From assembly GCF_003977665.1 (NCBI RefSeq), contig NZ_RYYV01000012.1, forward strand, positions 1 to 64,000: 64,000 nt of DNA, in the 5' to 3' direction. A program made the position numbers and the translations under genes. The first letter of the stretch is position 1. Each line of letters opens with the position of its first letter. Shown here piece by piece: positions 48,827-57,549 of the stretch. Under the pieces are notes generated by a model. It made no database searches and was not told where the DNA came from. It worked only from the letters and a program-made list of their open reading frames with translations. This DNA comes from Dyella choica (GTDB lineage Bacteria > Pseudomonadota > Gammaproteobacteria > Xanthomonadales > Rhodanobacteraceae).

Positions 48827-50154
48827 AACCGAGAAAAAAGACGGCTATCCTTGTCGCTGGGATGCACCGCAGTGGGACGTCCGCATTGGCGGGCGCGCTT
48901 AAGCTAACTGGCGTCTCTTTGGGGCGGCGGTTGCTGGAGCCCGGTCAAGATAATCCAAAGGGTTATTGGGAACATCGTGACGCAGTGGTGATCCATGAAC
49001 AGCTGCTGGAGGCGCTGGGGCGCCGTTGGGACGATGTTCGCCCGTTACCGGACAAGTGGATGCTCAGTGATGCGGCGCAAATGGCGAGATCCCAGATAGC
49101 AGATCTGATTCAAAGGGAATTCGAGGATGCCGAGGTTTGGGCGGTAAAAGACCCTCGAATGTGCAGATTGTTGCCATTATGGATAGAAGTTCTGCGAGAG
49201 TGTGAGATTAGGGCGGTCACCTTGATGGCGGTCCGCGCTCCAAGTGAAGTGGCGGCTTCCATCCAGGCCAGAAACCATTGGGCATTGCCCATAGGTGAAT
49301 TGTTATGGCTTCGGCATGTTATCGAAGCCGAGTCGGCGAGTCGGCAAGTCGAGCGAACGGCGCTTCTGTATGAAGATCTAATCGCGGACCCATCGGCGAC
49401 GATTACTAGGGCTTTGGCTCGGGTCGACGTGCATTTGCCGTTCAACTCGGCTGTCGATGAAGGTGCATTAACGAAATTTGTCGATCGTGCTGACCGTCAT
49501 CATGTCCATCAGGCGCTTTCGGGCAATGACTCGCCGCTATTTCCCATTGTGGAGAAAGCCTACAAGGCGTTATCAAGAATCGCGCACGAAGATGACGACC
49601 GGAGCTGGGCATCATTGGCAGAATGTGCCGGAGCATTGGAAATCGAATGGGGTAAATATGGGTCAGTTGTTTCGGCAGTGGCCGAGATGGCGTATAAATT
49701 CAGTGTGGGCGAAGCAAGGGCCAGAGCCGAGATCTCTGACGTTGCGAGTAAATTGAACGCTCAGATTTCCTGGTCAGAAGAGGCGGCCCAGAATCTGCGA
49801 AATCTCCGTGAAGAGCGTGACCGAATTGTAAGCGAAAGGGACATGGTCTGTGAGGAGCTGGGAAGAATTCAGAGCGAACGGGATCAAGTTCGCGATGAAC
49901 TAAGCAAGATTCGAAACGACCTAGATTATGCTCATCATGAGTTGCGGCAGCTTCGCAATCATCTGGAGGAAGTCTGTAATGAACGAGATCAGATGGGTAG
50001 AGGTTTGACCATTGCAATGGAGCGTTCTGCCGGCCTCGAATTCGCCAATGACAAGCTTCGTAAGGAGCTTGATGCTGTTCAGGGATCTTGGTCGTGGCGG
50101 ATGATGGGGCCGTTCAGGGCGATGGCACGTGCAATTAAAATGGTAGCGCGTTGA
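48823..50154 (+). CDS. Sulfotransferase with long C-terminal coiled coil (candidate O-antigen chain terminator)
   Basis: A 443-residue protein in two parts. Residues 1-280 are a sulfotransferase domain: the PAPS 5'-phosphosulfate loop VAGMHRSGTSALAGAL (residues 11-26), WAVKDPRMCRLLPLW (106-120) and the 3'-phosphate motif VRAPSEVAASIQAR (137-150). Residues about 296-420 are a strong coiled coil with repeated ERD blocks at 331, 338, 352 and 387. The end, SWSWRMMGPFRAMARAIKMV, is a basic amphipathic helix suited to membrane or partner binding. It overlaps wzt by ATGA. WbdD of E. coli O8/O9a has the same order, catalytic domain then coiled coil then C-terminal tether, at the same locus position, so a terminating sulfation with length control is inferred. 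Confidence 0.85.
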   Translation: MKPRKKTAILVAGMHRSGTSALAGALKLTGVSLGRRLLEPGQDNPKGYWEHRDAVVIHEQLLEALGRRWDDVRPLPDKWMLSDAAQMARSQIADLIQREFEDAEVWAVKDPRMCRLLPLWIEVLRECEIRAVTLMAVRAPSEVAASIQARNHWALPIGELLWLRHVIEAESASRQVERTALLYEDLIADPSATITRALARVDVHLPFNSAVDEGALTKFVDRADRHHVHQALSGNDSPLFPIVEKAYKALSRIAHEDDDRSWASLAECAGALEIEWGKYGSVVSAVAEMAYKFSVGEARARAEISDVASKLNAQISWSEEAAQNLRNLREERDRIVSERDMVCEELGRIQSERDQVRDELSKIRNDLDYAHHELRQLRNHLEEVCNERDQMGRGLTIAMERSAGLEFANDKLRKELDAVQGSWSWRMMGPFRAMARAIKMVAR

Positions 50155-50223
50155 TCGTCGAATTCGATCGACGTTACGCGACATCCGCTACGGTAAAGAA
50201 TTTAAACGACTTCTGGTGCTCTC

Positions 50224-51366
50224 GTGATTTTCTATACATCTATCTGCTCAAACTACCTGCCGAAGGCGATGGCCTTGGCAGAATCTGTGAAAAAGCATTG
50301 CAAAGATGCGAAATTTGTTTTGTGCCTTGTGGAACGGGAAATACCTGCCGTCGCGAGAAATTTTGCGCACTTTGACGATGTCAAGCTCGCAGAAGATGCT
50401 GGTTGGGAGAATTTTGATGCATTCATATTTCGTCACTCCATCGTAGAGGCATCCACGGCGGTCAAGCCTCGCTTCATGCAGTATTTGATGGAAACGTACC
50501 GTGATGAAGATAAGTTCGTTTATCTTGACCCGGATGTTTTAGTGTACGGGGAATTTATCGAGCTGGACGCCATGCTTGAAAAGGAGTCCATTGTTCTTTG
50601 CCCGCATCTATTGCGCCCCGGCAATGTTGATATGGAAATCAGCTCACTGGCGCATGGCACGTACAACCTGGGTTTTCTTGCTTTGAGAAGGTCGCAGAAC
50701 GCGGCCGAATTCCTTGGGTGGTGGGCTGAGCGCCTGTTTCATTACTGTTATGACGACAAGAGCAAGGGTATTTTTACCGACCAAAAATGGATCGACCTAG
50801 CACCGTGCTTCTTTGACGTGAAGGTTTTCAAACACCACGGCTACGATTTTGCGACATGGTCGTTGCTGGGGAGCGATCTGCGGCAACTTGATGGTGACTA
50901 TGTGGTAAATGGGGATCCTCTAAGGTTTATCCATTTTTCAGGACTGGATTCCGGTACAATCGACAAGGCAATTGGCTGGTGGCTTGATGAAGCGAACAAA
51001 GACACGTTTGTGTCTCTGTACCGTCAATACAAGGAGTTGCTGCAAGCACATGGGCAGGCAAACCTCGGTAAGACTCGCTGGAGCTACTCGACCTATGTCA
51101 GCGGGCAATCCATTGGTCAGCGAGCGCGGATGGCATATCGAGATAGCGAACTCTGGCAGAAGTTGCCGAGGCCGTTCGATAGCAGCGATGAGGAAATGAT
51201 CGCTCACGCCAGTGCCTCGGGTAGGCAGCGACAATCCGGAGATCAGGCTACGTCCCAGCAGCCTGTACCAGCTGGAGTTCTGACCCGGCTTGGCAAATCT
51301 ATAGATCAGGTGGGTTTGGGGCCGACGATGCTCAAGGCGATCCGTAAGGTGGTAGGTAGGGGTTGA
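50224..51366 (+). CDS. Putative glycosyltransferase, GT-A fold
   Basis: A 380-residue protein beginning IFYTSICSNYLPKAMALAES, with the metal-binding DxD-like motif FVYLDPDVLVYGEF and a later YNLGFLALRRSQNAAEFLGW. This is the arrangement of nucleotide-sugar-dependent GT-A enzymes seen in O-antigen clusters. The C-terminal 60 residues are polar and low in complexity (ASASGRQRQSGDQATSQQP), perhaps a linker, with a basic end. The start is a GTG at 50224. Donor and linkage cannot be predicted. It follows the sulfotransferase by 69 bp. Confidence 0.75.
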   Translation: MIFYTSICSNYLPKAMALAESVKKHCKDAKFVLCLVEREIPAVARNFAHFDDVKLAEDAGWENFDAFIFRHSIVEASTAVKPRFMQYLMETYRDEDKFVYLDPDVLVYGEFIELDAMLEKESIVLCPHLLRPGNVDMEISSLAHGTYNLGFLALRRSQNAAEFLGWWAERLFHYCYDDKSKGIFTDQKWIDLAPCFFDVKVFKHHGYDFATWSLLGSDLRQLDGDYVVNGDPLRFIHFSGLDSGTIDKAIGWWLDEANKDTFVSLYRQYKELLQAHGQANLGKTRWSYSTYVSGQSIGQRARMAYRDSELWQKLPRPFDSSDEEMIAHASASGRQRQSGDQATSQQPVPAGVLTRLGKSIDQVGLGPTMLKAIRKVVGRG

Positions 51367-51374
51367 TATGCAGG

Positions 51375-52247
51375 ATGGAGTCAGGGGAAATGGGAAGTAA
51401 GGTTTCAATAGTTATCCCTTGCTATAACGCAGGGGATTATCTTGATGAAGCGGTTCAATCCGCACTGGCCCAAACGTATCCCAATGTCGAGATTATTATT
51501 GTCGACGATGGGTCCACGGACGCAGCAACGCAAAAGATCCTAAAGAATGCACAATGGCCGCGCACGCGGGTCATTCATCAAGCAAATGCCGGTCCAGCGG
51601 CTGCACGTAACAAAGCAGTGCTTGAGGCTAGTGGCGCATATATTCTTCCCCTGGACGCAGATGACATCATTGAGCCGGAGTATGTCGCAAAAGCTGTAGC
51701 AATTTTGGATGCGCGTAATGAAGTAGGCGTGGTCTATTGCAAGGCAAGAAAATTTGGCGATGAATCTGGACTTTGGAATCTACCTGCTTACACGCTCCAG
51801 GAACTCGTTATAGACAACGTGATCTTTGTGACCGCACTTTATAGAAAAGCGGATTGGGAGGTCGTGGGCGGCTATAACGAGAATCTGCGGCATGGCGTAG
51901 AGGATTACGACTTCTGGATTAAGATCGTTGATCTTGGGCGTGAGGTTGTCCAGCTGGACGATTGTCTTTTCAACTATCGTATTCAGGCTAAGTCTCGCAC
52001 GAAGTCGTTTGGCGAGGTTAGAGCGAACATGGTAGACACGTATGCCGAGATTTTCCGATCGAATATCGGTTTCTATGCCAAAAATGCTCACTATCTATTT
52101 GAACATCGTTTCGGACTCTACGACGAACTTCAGCATTGGCGTGCCCGATATGGACGCGTTGATGGCTATTTGGTCAGCCATCCCAAGTTGCTGAAAGCTC
52201 TGAAGTACATAAAGAAATTGGGTAGTGTTTTAGTTGGCCGCCGGTAA
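51375..52247 (+). CDS. Glycosyltransferase family 2
   Basis: A GT-A glycosyltransferase of about 290 residues. The N-terminal block VSIVIPCYNAGDYLDEAVQS, then IIIVDDGSTDAATQKIL and ILPLDADDIIEPEYV (the DxD motif) are classic GT2 features, and GVEDYDFWIKIVDLGREVVQ gives the catalytic ED. Start codons at 51375 and 51390 are both possible. It overlaps the preceding gene if a TTG at 51363 is used. Last plus-strand gene of the wzm-to-GT2 run. The 242 bp after it (52248-52489) hold a GC-rich imperfect hairpin near 52428-52460 and nothing else recognised. Confidence 0.9.
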   Translation: MESGEMGSKVSIVIPCYNAGDYLDEAVQSALAQTYPNVEIIIVDDGSTDAATQKILKNAQWPRTRVIHQANAGPAAARNKAVLEASGAYILPLDADDIIEPEYVAKAVAILDARNEVGVVYCKARKFGDESGLWNLPAYTLQELVIDNVIFVTALYRKADWEVVGGYNENLRHGVEDYDFWIKIVDLGREVVQLDDCLFNYRIQAKSRTKSFGEVRANMVDTYAEIFRSNIGFYAKNAHYLFEHRFGLYDELQHWRARYGRVDGYLVSHPKLLKALKYIKKLGSVLVGRR

Positions 52248-52489
52248 CCAAGACTAACGCATCGCCTCGAAGTCTTTTGGAACCGGCAAAGATTGCGCGG
52301 CAGTCCTAGCAGTCGCGCACCCGAAGCATTCGCGCGATCTCTGGGTTTCCTGATTTCATCGTCTGAAAATTCGCGGATAGTCCAGGTCATCTTCGTTTTG
52401 TGGCCAGGACCTCAGCATTACGCGCGCCGCCGCGGACGGTTGCGTGGTCGCGGCGCCCGGAAAGATTGCACGTCCGATTGACACGGAAC

Positions 52490-54574
52490 CTAAGAAGAAC
52501 TCAATTTGAGTCTTGAGACGCATGTTCTGGCGCCGTTCTCATCTTCCGCATATACGGTTACGCGGCCTGCCAGGCCCTGTAGCGCGACCTCGGCAGGGGG
52601 CTGTCCTGGAATCACCACGGGATAGCGCGTAAGCCAGGACGTGCCCGTCAGGCAATCCAGATGCAACGTGAGGGGCGCCTCGATTCCAAGTGGCCTCACC
52701 AGCACTGACTGCCAGCGTACATCATAGGAGCCGAGCCCGCTTTTCGAGGTGCTCAGTAACTCGATGCGTGGAGTCAGATTGCCTGTCACAAATTCATCGT
52801 GCGAAATCATATGGGCAAATGGCACGGCAAATGGCTCGATCGGAATGCGCACTGTCGGCCCGGACTTGTCCATTTTGTCGATGTTTGCAAACGCTAGGCC
52901 ACGGAACTGATTGAAAAGACTGTCTATCTCACGTGGAGAGAGCGTAGGGAATATCGTTTCGTAAGCGTGGAGGTCCACGTTTGCCAAGTGTATGGCTTCC
53001 AACGCCGGCAGGCCTTCCCCTCGTAAAACATGCCCATAGTTGCCAATGATTGCGAGCGGCCGGCCGTTGTTCTTCCTATATAGTGCCCGCCAGTCCGCTG
53101 TGAATTGGCTGTTTACCGGCTTTAGTATGTCATTCGCACGCATGAGAGGATTAAATGCGCCGTAAACAACAATCTGCGCGGCCGCGGCGCATGTCAACAT
53201 GACAATACCAGCCCGGATTGCGTGATCCTCGGTCTTCCAAGCGAATGCAAGGAATATGTAAGCAGTCAACAGTGCGAGAAGAGGGACGTAGGGGAGGTAA
53301 TTAATGCAGAAAAAATATGTTTGCATTTCCTTTGTTGGCGGAAAGAAAAATCCCGTTATGGAAAAAAATAATGCTGGCACAAGAAAGCTTTCAAGTTTGA
53401 ATTTCTCCACCCTGGAAAGGATGATGGCGGAATAAAAATTGACTAGCAGGGAAAAACCAAGATGCATTCTCCTGCCTGCACCCAGATAGGAGCCGGTGAA
53501 TCGGGCTAAAACGTCCGGAAGACCTGCCAGCATGTAGATTAGCAGCGCCCCTGAAACCATGCCCACCAGCACAGTTAGCTTGAGATTGGACCGGGACCAT
53601 TGAATGATCGGCATGCAGGCGAGGGCCGTTAATGGCAGGATGGAGCCGGCCATGCTGAATTCGTAAATTGCGTAAAGTGATGGCGCTGAACTGTCCGGCA
53701 TTGCGGGAAAGAAAAGGCTCAGGACAGCCTTGTAACTCGACTCTCCCCCTGAAACGGAATGTTTTCCGGGATAGCTGGTATTGGCTACCTGACGGACAAA
53801 ATCCCAATTCAAGAGCAAATACGAGCCTGCCGCTGACGCGGCCGCCAAGCTTGCAAAAAGCAGGCTTCTGCGGGTGAGAAGGTCAGGTCGGCAAGCGATG
53901 GTAAGTGGTATGAGGCAGATAGCAGTCGACATGTAAAACGGAGGGTACATCTCACCAAATAGCAAATGTCCCAAGGACCAAAATAGCAGACCAAACCTAT
54001 AGATGTCTCGGACTCGGCTTGTAAAGATCGCAAAGGGAAGGATGCAGGCACCCAGCGCGGGAAAATTGCTGGTCCACCACATCTGAAAGAATTCGCTGAA
54101 AAGAATTGAAAAGGCGGTAATGATTGCGATACTTCTTTTTGCGCCGATATTGGACAGAAACCATACGGTCGAGACTAAAAAAAGGGCGTTATAATAAAAA
54201 CCTTGGAGCGAAAGGGCGGCGGTTGGCGGTATCAACCAATAGAATGCCTGATTAGGTAAAAAGAAAAGCGAAGCGTTCGCGTGAGGTATCGCTATGAACC
54301 AGTCGAGTCGTTCGTAATAGGGTCTTAGTGTTGAAAATAGCGAAAAGCTTTCATGATAAGCCTGTTTAAACATTGGCAGATATGTAGACCACTCGTCTCC
54401 ACGGCCCTCTTTAGGAGTGCCAATGATTGTATTGGTAGTCGTATCGCCCAAGATCCGTAGTGCAATGAGGTAGTGACTTTGATATAGTCCAAACGTAATC
54501 CAGATCACGAAAGTAACGAATAAGAGAGCTGTAAACGCCAGAGTCCAATACTTATCTTCTTTAGAATTGAACAT
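52490..54574 (-). CDS. Large polytopic membrane protein, possible GT-C-like glycosyltransferase
   Basis: A 694-residue protein with about eleven membrane segments in the first 460 residues and a soluble C-terminal domain of about 230 residues. After the first helix comes TNTIIGTPKEGRGDEWSTYL, an acidic loop motif like those of GT-C enzymes and of the DUF7657-type membrane proteins found in O-antigen loci. It is on the opposite strand to its neighbours and richer in A+T than the flanking core genome. Function is not known; transfer of a sugar from a lipid carrier on the periplasmic side is one possibility. Confidence 0.6.
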   Translation of the reverse strand: MFNSKEDKYWTLAFTALLFVTFVIWITFGLYQSHYLIALRILGDTTTNTIIGTPKEGRGDEWSTYLPMFKQAYHESFSLFSTLRPYYERLDWFIAIPHANASLFFLPNQAFYWLIPPTAALSLQGFYYNALFLVSTVWFLSNIGAKRSIAIITAFSILFSEFFQMWWTSNFPALGACILPFAIFTSRVRDIYRFGLLFWSLGHLLFGEMYPPFYMSTAICLIPLTIACRPDLLTRRSLLFASLAAASAAGSYLLLNWDFVRQVANTSYPGKHSVSGGESSYKAVLSLFFPAMPDSSAPSLYAIYEFSMAGSILPLTALACMPIIQWSRSNLKLTVLVGMVSGALLIYMLAGLPDVLARFTGSYLGAGRRMHLGFSLLVNFYSAIILSRVEKFKLESFLVPALFFSITGFFFPPTKEMQTYFFCINYLPYVPLLALLTAYIFLAFAWKTEDHAIRAGIVMLTCAAAAQIVVYGAFNPLMRANDILKPVNSQFTADWRALYRKNNGRPLAIIGNYGHVLRGEGLPALEAIHLANVDLHAYETIFPTLSPREIDSLFNQFRGLAFANIDKMDKSGPTVRIPIEPFAVPFAHMISHDEFVTGNLTPRIELLSTSKSGLGSYDVRWQSVLVRPLGIEAPLTLHLDCLTGTSWLTRYPVVIPGQPPAEVALQGLAGRVTVYAEDENGARTCVSRLKLSSS

Positions 54575-54800
54575 CGTGGCCGCCTTGAATAGATGGAGTG
54601 TAAAGGGATGTTAGACCGATCGTCATGAAGAAAAGCTCTAGAAACGTTTATGCAAAATCAGGTCGAATCGGATAGATACTGGCTACCCTAAATGAGGGTT
54701 TCATACACTGGGGTAAGTTGGTGACGCGCTTTTTGTCTCCAGCCCAAGGCCGCACGGCACATGCAATTAACCCGTTGGCGATACCTCGAAATGCGGGAAA

Positions 54801-56645
54801 ATGAAATCAAGTCAATGGAACTTTCAACTCATGCATAAGCTAATAAAAAATTGGCGTTATCTGACAGTTATCTCCATGATATTTGTGATCGGTGCCGCAT
54901 TGCGATTGCACCTTCCAGATATTCATCGCCAGCTTAATGTGGGTGACGAGACGACCTATAATTATGCGGCGTTGGATATTGTCAAATACGGAACCTTGAC
55001 TCGTGAAATCGCGGGCGAAATGTATCGGGGCGAGAAACCTGTTGAGCCCAGTTCATGGATGTCGCCTGGATATCCATTGTTTCTAGCAGCCGTCTACAAG
55101 CTTGGAGGTACTCAGTCGACCGTGTTTGCGTTGCAGATTGCACTATCAATCGGCACGTTGGCGATGATTTATTATCTTCTCATTTTGCTTGAATTGCGTA
55201 AGGTGGCTGTAGTCGTTGCAATGGCTGTTGCTGCAGTTTATCCCGGGTTTATATATAATATAGACCGCCTGCTTACCGAGCATGTTTTTGTTGCTTTTTT
55301 CCTTGCCTATGCCATTTTTATGACCAGGGCAGTGACAAGGCGTCATCTCGTCGACCTGGCTTTCGCCGGGATCTTTCTCGTTTTGGCCATCCATGTTCGT
55401 TCGCACGCTGCACCATTTGTTGCTGTGTCGCTTGCGCTAATTCTTGCCAACGGAAAAAATCACGCGAGCAAGCTAAGGCAATGCGTGGCATTTCTGATGC
55501 CCATTGGGATCCTTATGATCCCTTGGTGGATTCGGAATCTGGAGGACTTCCACAGATTCATTCTTTTGTCTGAAGGCGGTACCGGGGCTAAGACTTGGGG
55601 AGATACGCCGTATTTTATTGACATGAGTTCAACGGCAGACAAGACGTTAAATGAAGTGCTGAGTGTAAATCGCGGTGCTGATTCAGGTGTCTTTTACCGC
55701 TGGCATATCTTTGGATTCATTCAATATATGTGGGGGGACGTGTGGGATGAGTGGATAGTTCATCCTATCAAGTCGCTGCGGCCATTTCTGGTACTTCAGA
55801 TTGCCGTAGTCGTCCCGACGATTATGGCTATTCCGCTCTTGGTTCGCAGAGCGTCATTAGGCGTGCTATTCGCATGCTCGGTTCCCATCTTGTTTACCTT
55901 GATGAATATGCCCTTTCATGGGCTGCCGCGCTACGTATATCCAAGTCTTCCTTTTGTATTTGTGGTTTTCGGCGCGCTGGTAGATCGTGCGGTCAATCAT
56001 GTCCAAAGGGCGCGTAATCAGGCTACCGAAAATCAGGGTATGAAGTTGGTTTTTGCCGCCGGCGTGCGATTGGATCGCATGATACGTTTGTCGGCTGTCT
56101 TTGTTACCACCGTAATGTCGCTGCTAGTTGGCTACAGTGTATATGTGTTTTCCGCGCACGAGAACACGGAAATGTCTCATTATCGCTTGGCCAGGTATAT
56201 GGGGGTGCATGAACTGCCCTCGGGCGAGGCATTGATGTTAGAAACGTTTTCGGCGAAAGACTTCACCGTAGAAAGCGCGCGAGGCAGACCCTGTGGGCCT
56301 GATATTTGCTATCAAAACAATGGTGCAGCGCCTTCTATTCTTCGGCTTGACGTGCGTCAAATCGCGACGGATCAGCCGGTTGTCACGGCTGTAACCATTG
56401 ACTCGAAAGGGGGCTACATTTTTGATTACACGACGGTCTATTGGACAGCCAAAGGAATTCCCCCCTTCTCGGAGGACCATGTTTATCGCTTCCCCACATC
56501 GAGCTGGACGACTTCGAAAACCATATACATAGATAGCGACGTTTCTAGCCTGCTGATAGTGCCGTATGTGTTCCGGCGAGACTCCTTCTCGATGTCGGAC
56601 ATCAAAGTCAGCAAATTTGCGGTCAAAAAGAATGCCAAAAATTAG
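54801..56645 (+). CDS. GT39/ArnT-like polytopic glycosyltransferase (GT-C fold)
   Basis: A 614-residue membrane protein. The N-terminal helix is followed by the periplasmic-loop motif LNVGDETTYNYAALDIVKYG, where the Asp-Glu pair matches the metal-binding or catalytic site of GT-C enzymes such as ArnT and PMTs. WMSPGYPLFLAAVYKLGGTQ is also typical. Some ten helices follow, then a C-terminal periplasmic domain of about 170 residues. It would take a sugar from a polyprenyl-phosphate donor and add it to a glycan or lipid outside the membrane. The donor could be made by the GT2 gene at 57550-58566. The 226-bp divergent region before it (54575-54800) is A/T-rich with no recognised site. Confidence 0.78.
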   Translation: MKSSQWNFQLMHKLIKNWRYLTVISMIFVIGAALRLHLPDIHRQLNVGDETTYNYAALDIVKYGTLTREIAGEMYRGEKPVEPSSWMSPGYPLFLAAVYKLGGTQSTVFALQIALSIGTLAMIYYLLILLELRKVAVVVAMAVAAVYPGFIYNIDRLLTEHVFVAFFLAYAIFMTRAVTRRHLVDLAFAGIFLVLAIHVRSHAAPFVAVSLALILANGKNHASKLRQCVAFLMPIGILMIPWWIRNLEDFHRFILLSEGGTGAKTWGDTPYFIDMSSTADKTLNEVLSVNRGADSGVFYRWHIFGFIQYMWGDVWDEWIVHPIKSLRPFLVLQIAVVVPTIMAIPLLVRRASLGVLFACSVPILFTLMNMPFHGLPRYVYPSLPFVFVVFGALVDRAVNHVQRARNQATENQGMKLVFAAGVRLDRMIRLSAVFVTTVMSLLVGYSVYVFSAHENTEMSHYRLARYMGVHELPSGEALMLETFSAKDFTVESARGRPCGPDICYQNNGAAPSILRLDVRQIATDQPVVTAVTIDSKGGYIFDYTTVYWTAKGIPPFSEDHVYRFPTSSWTTSKTIYIDSDVSSLLIVPYVFRRDSFSMSDIKVSKFAVKKNAKN

Positions 56646-56933
56646 AGCGCATGGATCAGTGGTTAAGAAGCGCGTATCAATCGAGATGGAGGGCTGGACG
56701 CCATTTCAATGGGGCGACCTTCCAGCTTGAGCGGCAGTTTTGATCGGGGATTCTTTCAGCCCAGGGCGATTCCCCGTCTTACAGGCTTGGCCCAAGCAAA
56801 ACTGAAGTTTCGAGACAAACTGTCGGCCAAGTAGCCCCGGTAAAGCTGAAGAGCCAATTCACCGAAAGCCACGTAGCCGGCACCTTAAATGGGGCGGGGT
56901 GAGGGCAGTCGGCAGGTCGAGGACGTATTGGAG

Positions 56934-57098
56934 CCGGGGATTGCTGAAATCACGTACTATGCCTGGCGGCTCGGATATGGGCATGGATGCTTGAGCGCTC
57001 ATCGATTGCGCGATCTGTTGGCCAGGCACACGAAAATGTGCGCCGATCTTGCAATCGGGAAGCAAGCCTTGAAGGAGGTCATCATCGCAAAAGCTGTA
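56934..57098 (+). pseudogene. IS3-family OrfA transposase remnant
   Basis: One frame reads GIAEITYYAWRLGYG and then HRLRDLLARHTKMCADLAIG and KQALKEVI. This matches the helix-turn-helix end and the leucine-zipper region of IS3-group OrfA proteins, but no start, OrfB or terminal repeats are seen. It sits in the 548-bp stretch 56646-57193 between the GT39 gene and the small membrane protein gene. The rest of that stretch shows no gene. It suggests an old insertion and rearrangement within the O-antigen cluster. Confidence 0.6.
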
Positions 57099-57193
57099 GG
57101 CTCGGCAATCAACCGTACGGAGCGGCGTATCTCTATCCGCTCCAATCAACTCGGGTGAGACTGCGATACACGAATAGCCGTGTCGTCAGCGTA

Positions 57194-57544
57194 TCAATTG
57201 CTGGTTCCGGTGATTATTACTCCGCACATGATCAAGGCGGCCCCCATCCAATATTGAAGAGTTACCCGCTCTCCAAAAAAATATGCCGATCCAATTGGGA
57301 CGATAACGAATGCCAACGCCATGAACGGATATACCGTTTTGAGTGGCGCCGTTCGGAGAACCCAAATCCAAGCCAACGTAGCGATCGCGTAAACAATCAA
57401 AGAAGGGACTAGGCGAAACATTACCCTGACTGAAAGGAAATTCTTATCAGTTGCCCAAGCTAACGCAGTTGATTTGAATAGGAGCTGTCCTACTGCAAGC
57501 GAAAACACCACGGATAAAGTGGCTAGTGCGACCCTGAAATTCAT
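57194..57544 (-). CDS. Small EamA/SMR-like membrane protein, possible lipid-linked sugar flippase
   Basis: A 116-residue protein with four membrane helices. RTAPLKTVYPFMALAFVIVP and GERVTLQYWMGAALIMCGVI match the half-size EamA/SMR fold used by ArnE/ArnF, which flip undecaprenyl-phosphate-aminoarabinose. It starts 5 bp after the stop of the GT2 gene on the same strand, so the two are an operon. That pairing suggests it moves the lipid-linked sugar made by the GT2 to the periplasm. The ATG at 57544 was chosen; a longer reading lies in the GT2 gene. Confidence 0.75.
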   Translation of the reverse strand: MNFRVALATLSVVFSLAVGQLLFKSTALAWATDKNFLSVRVMFRLVPSLIVYAIATLAWIWVLRTAPLKTVYPFMALAFVIVPIGSAYFFGERVTLQYWMGAALIMCGVIITGTSN

Positions 57545-57549
57545 TGTTT

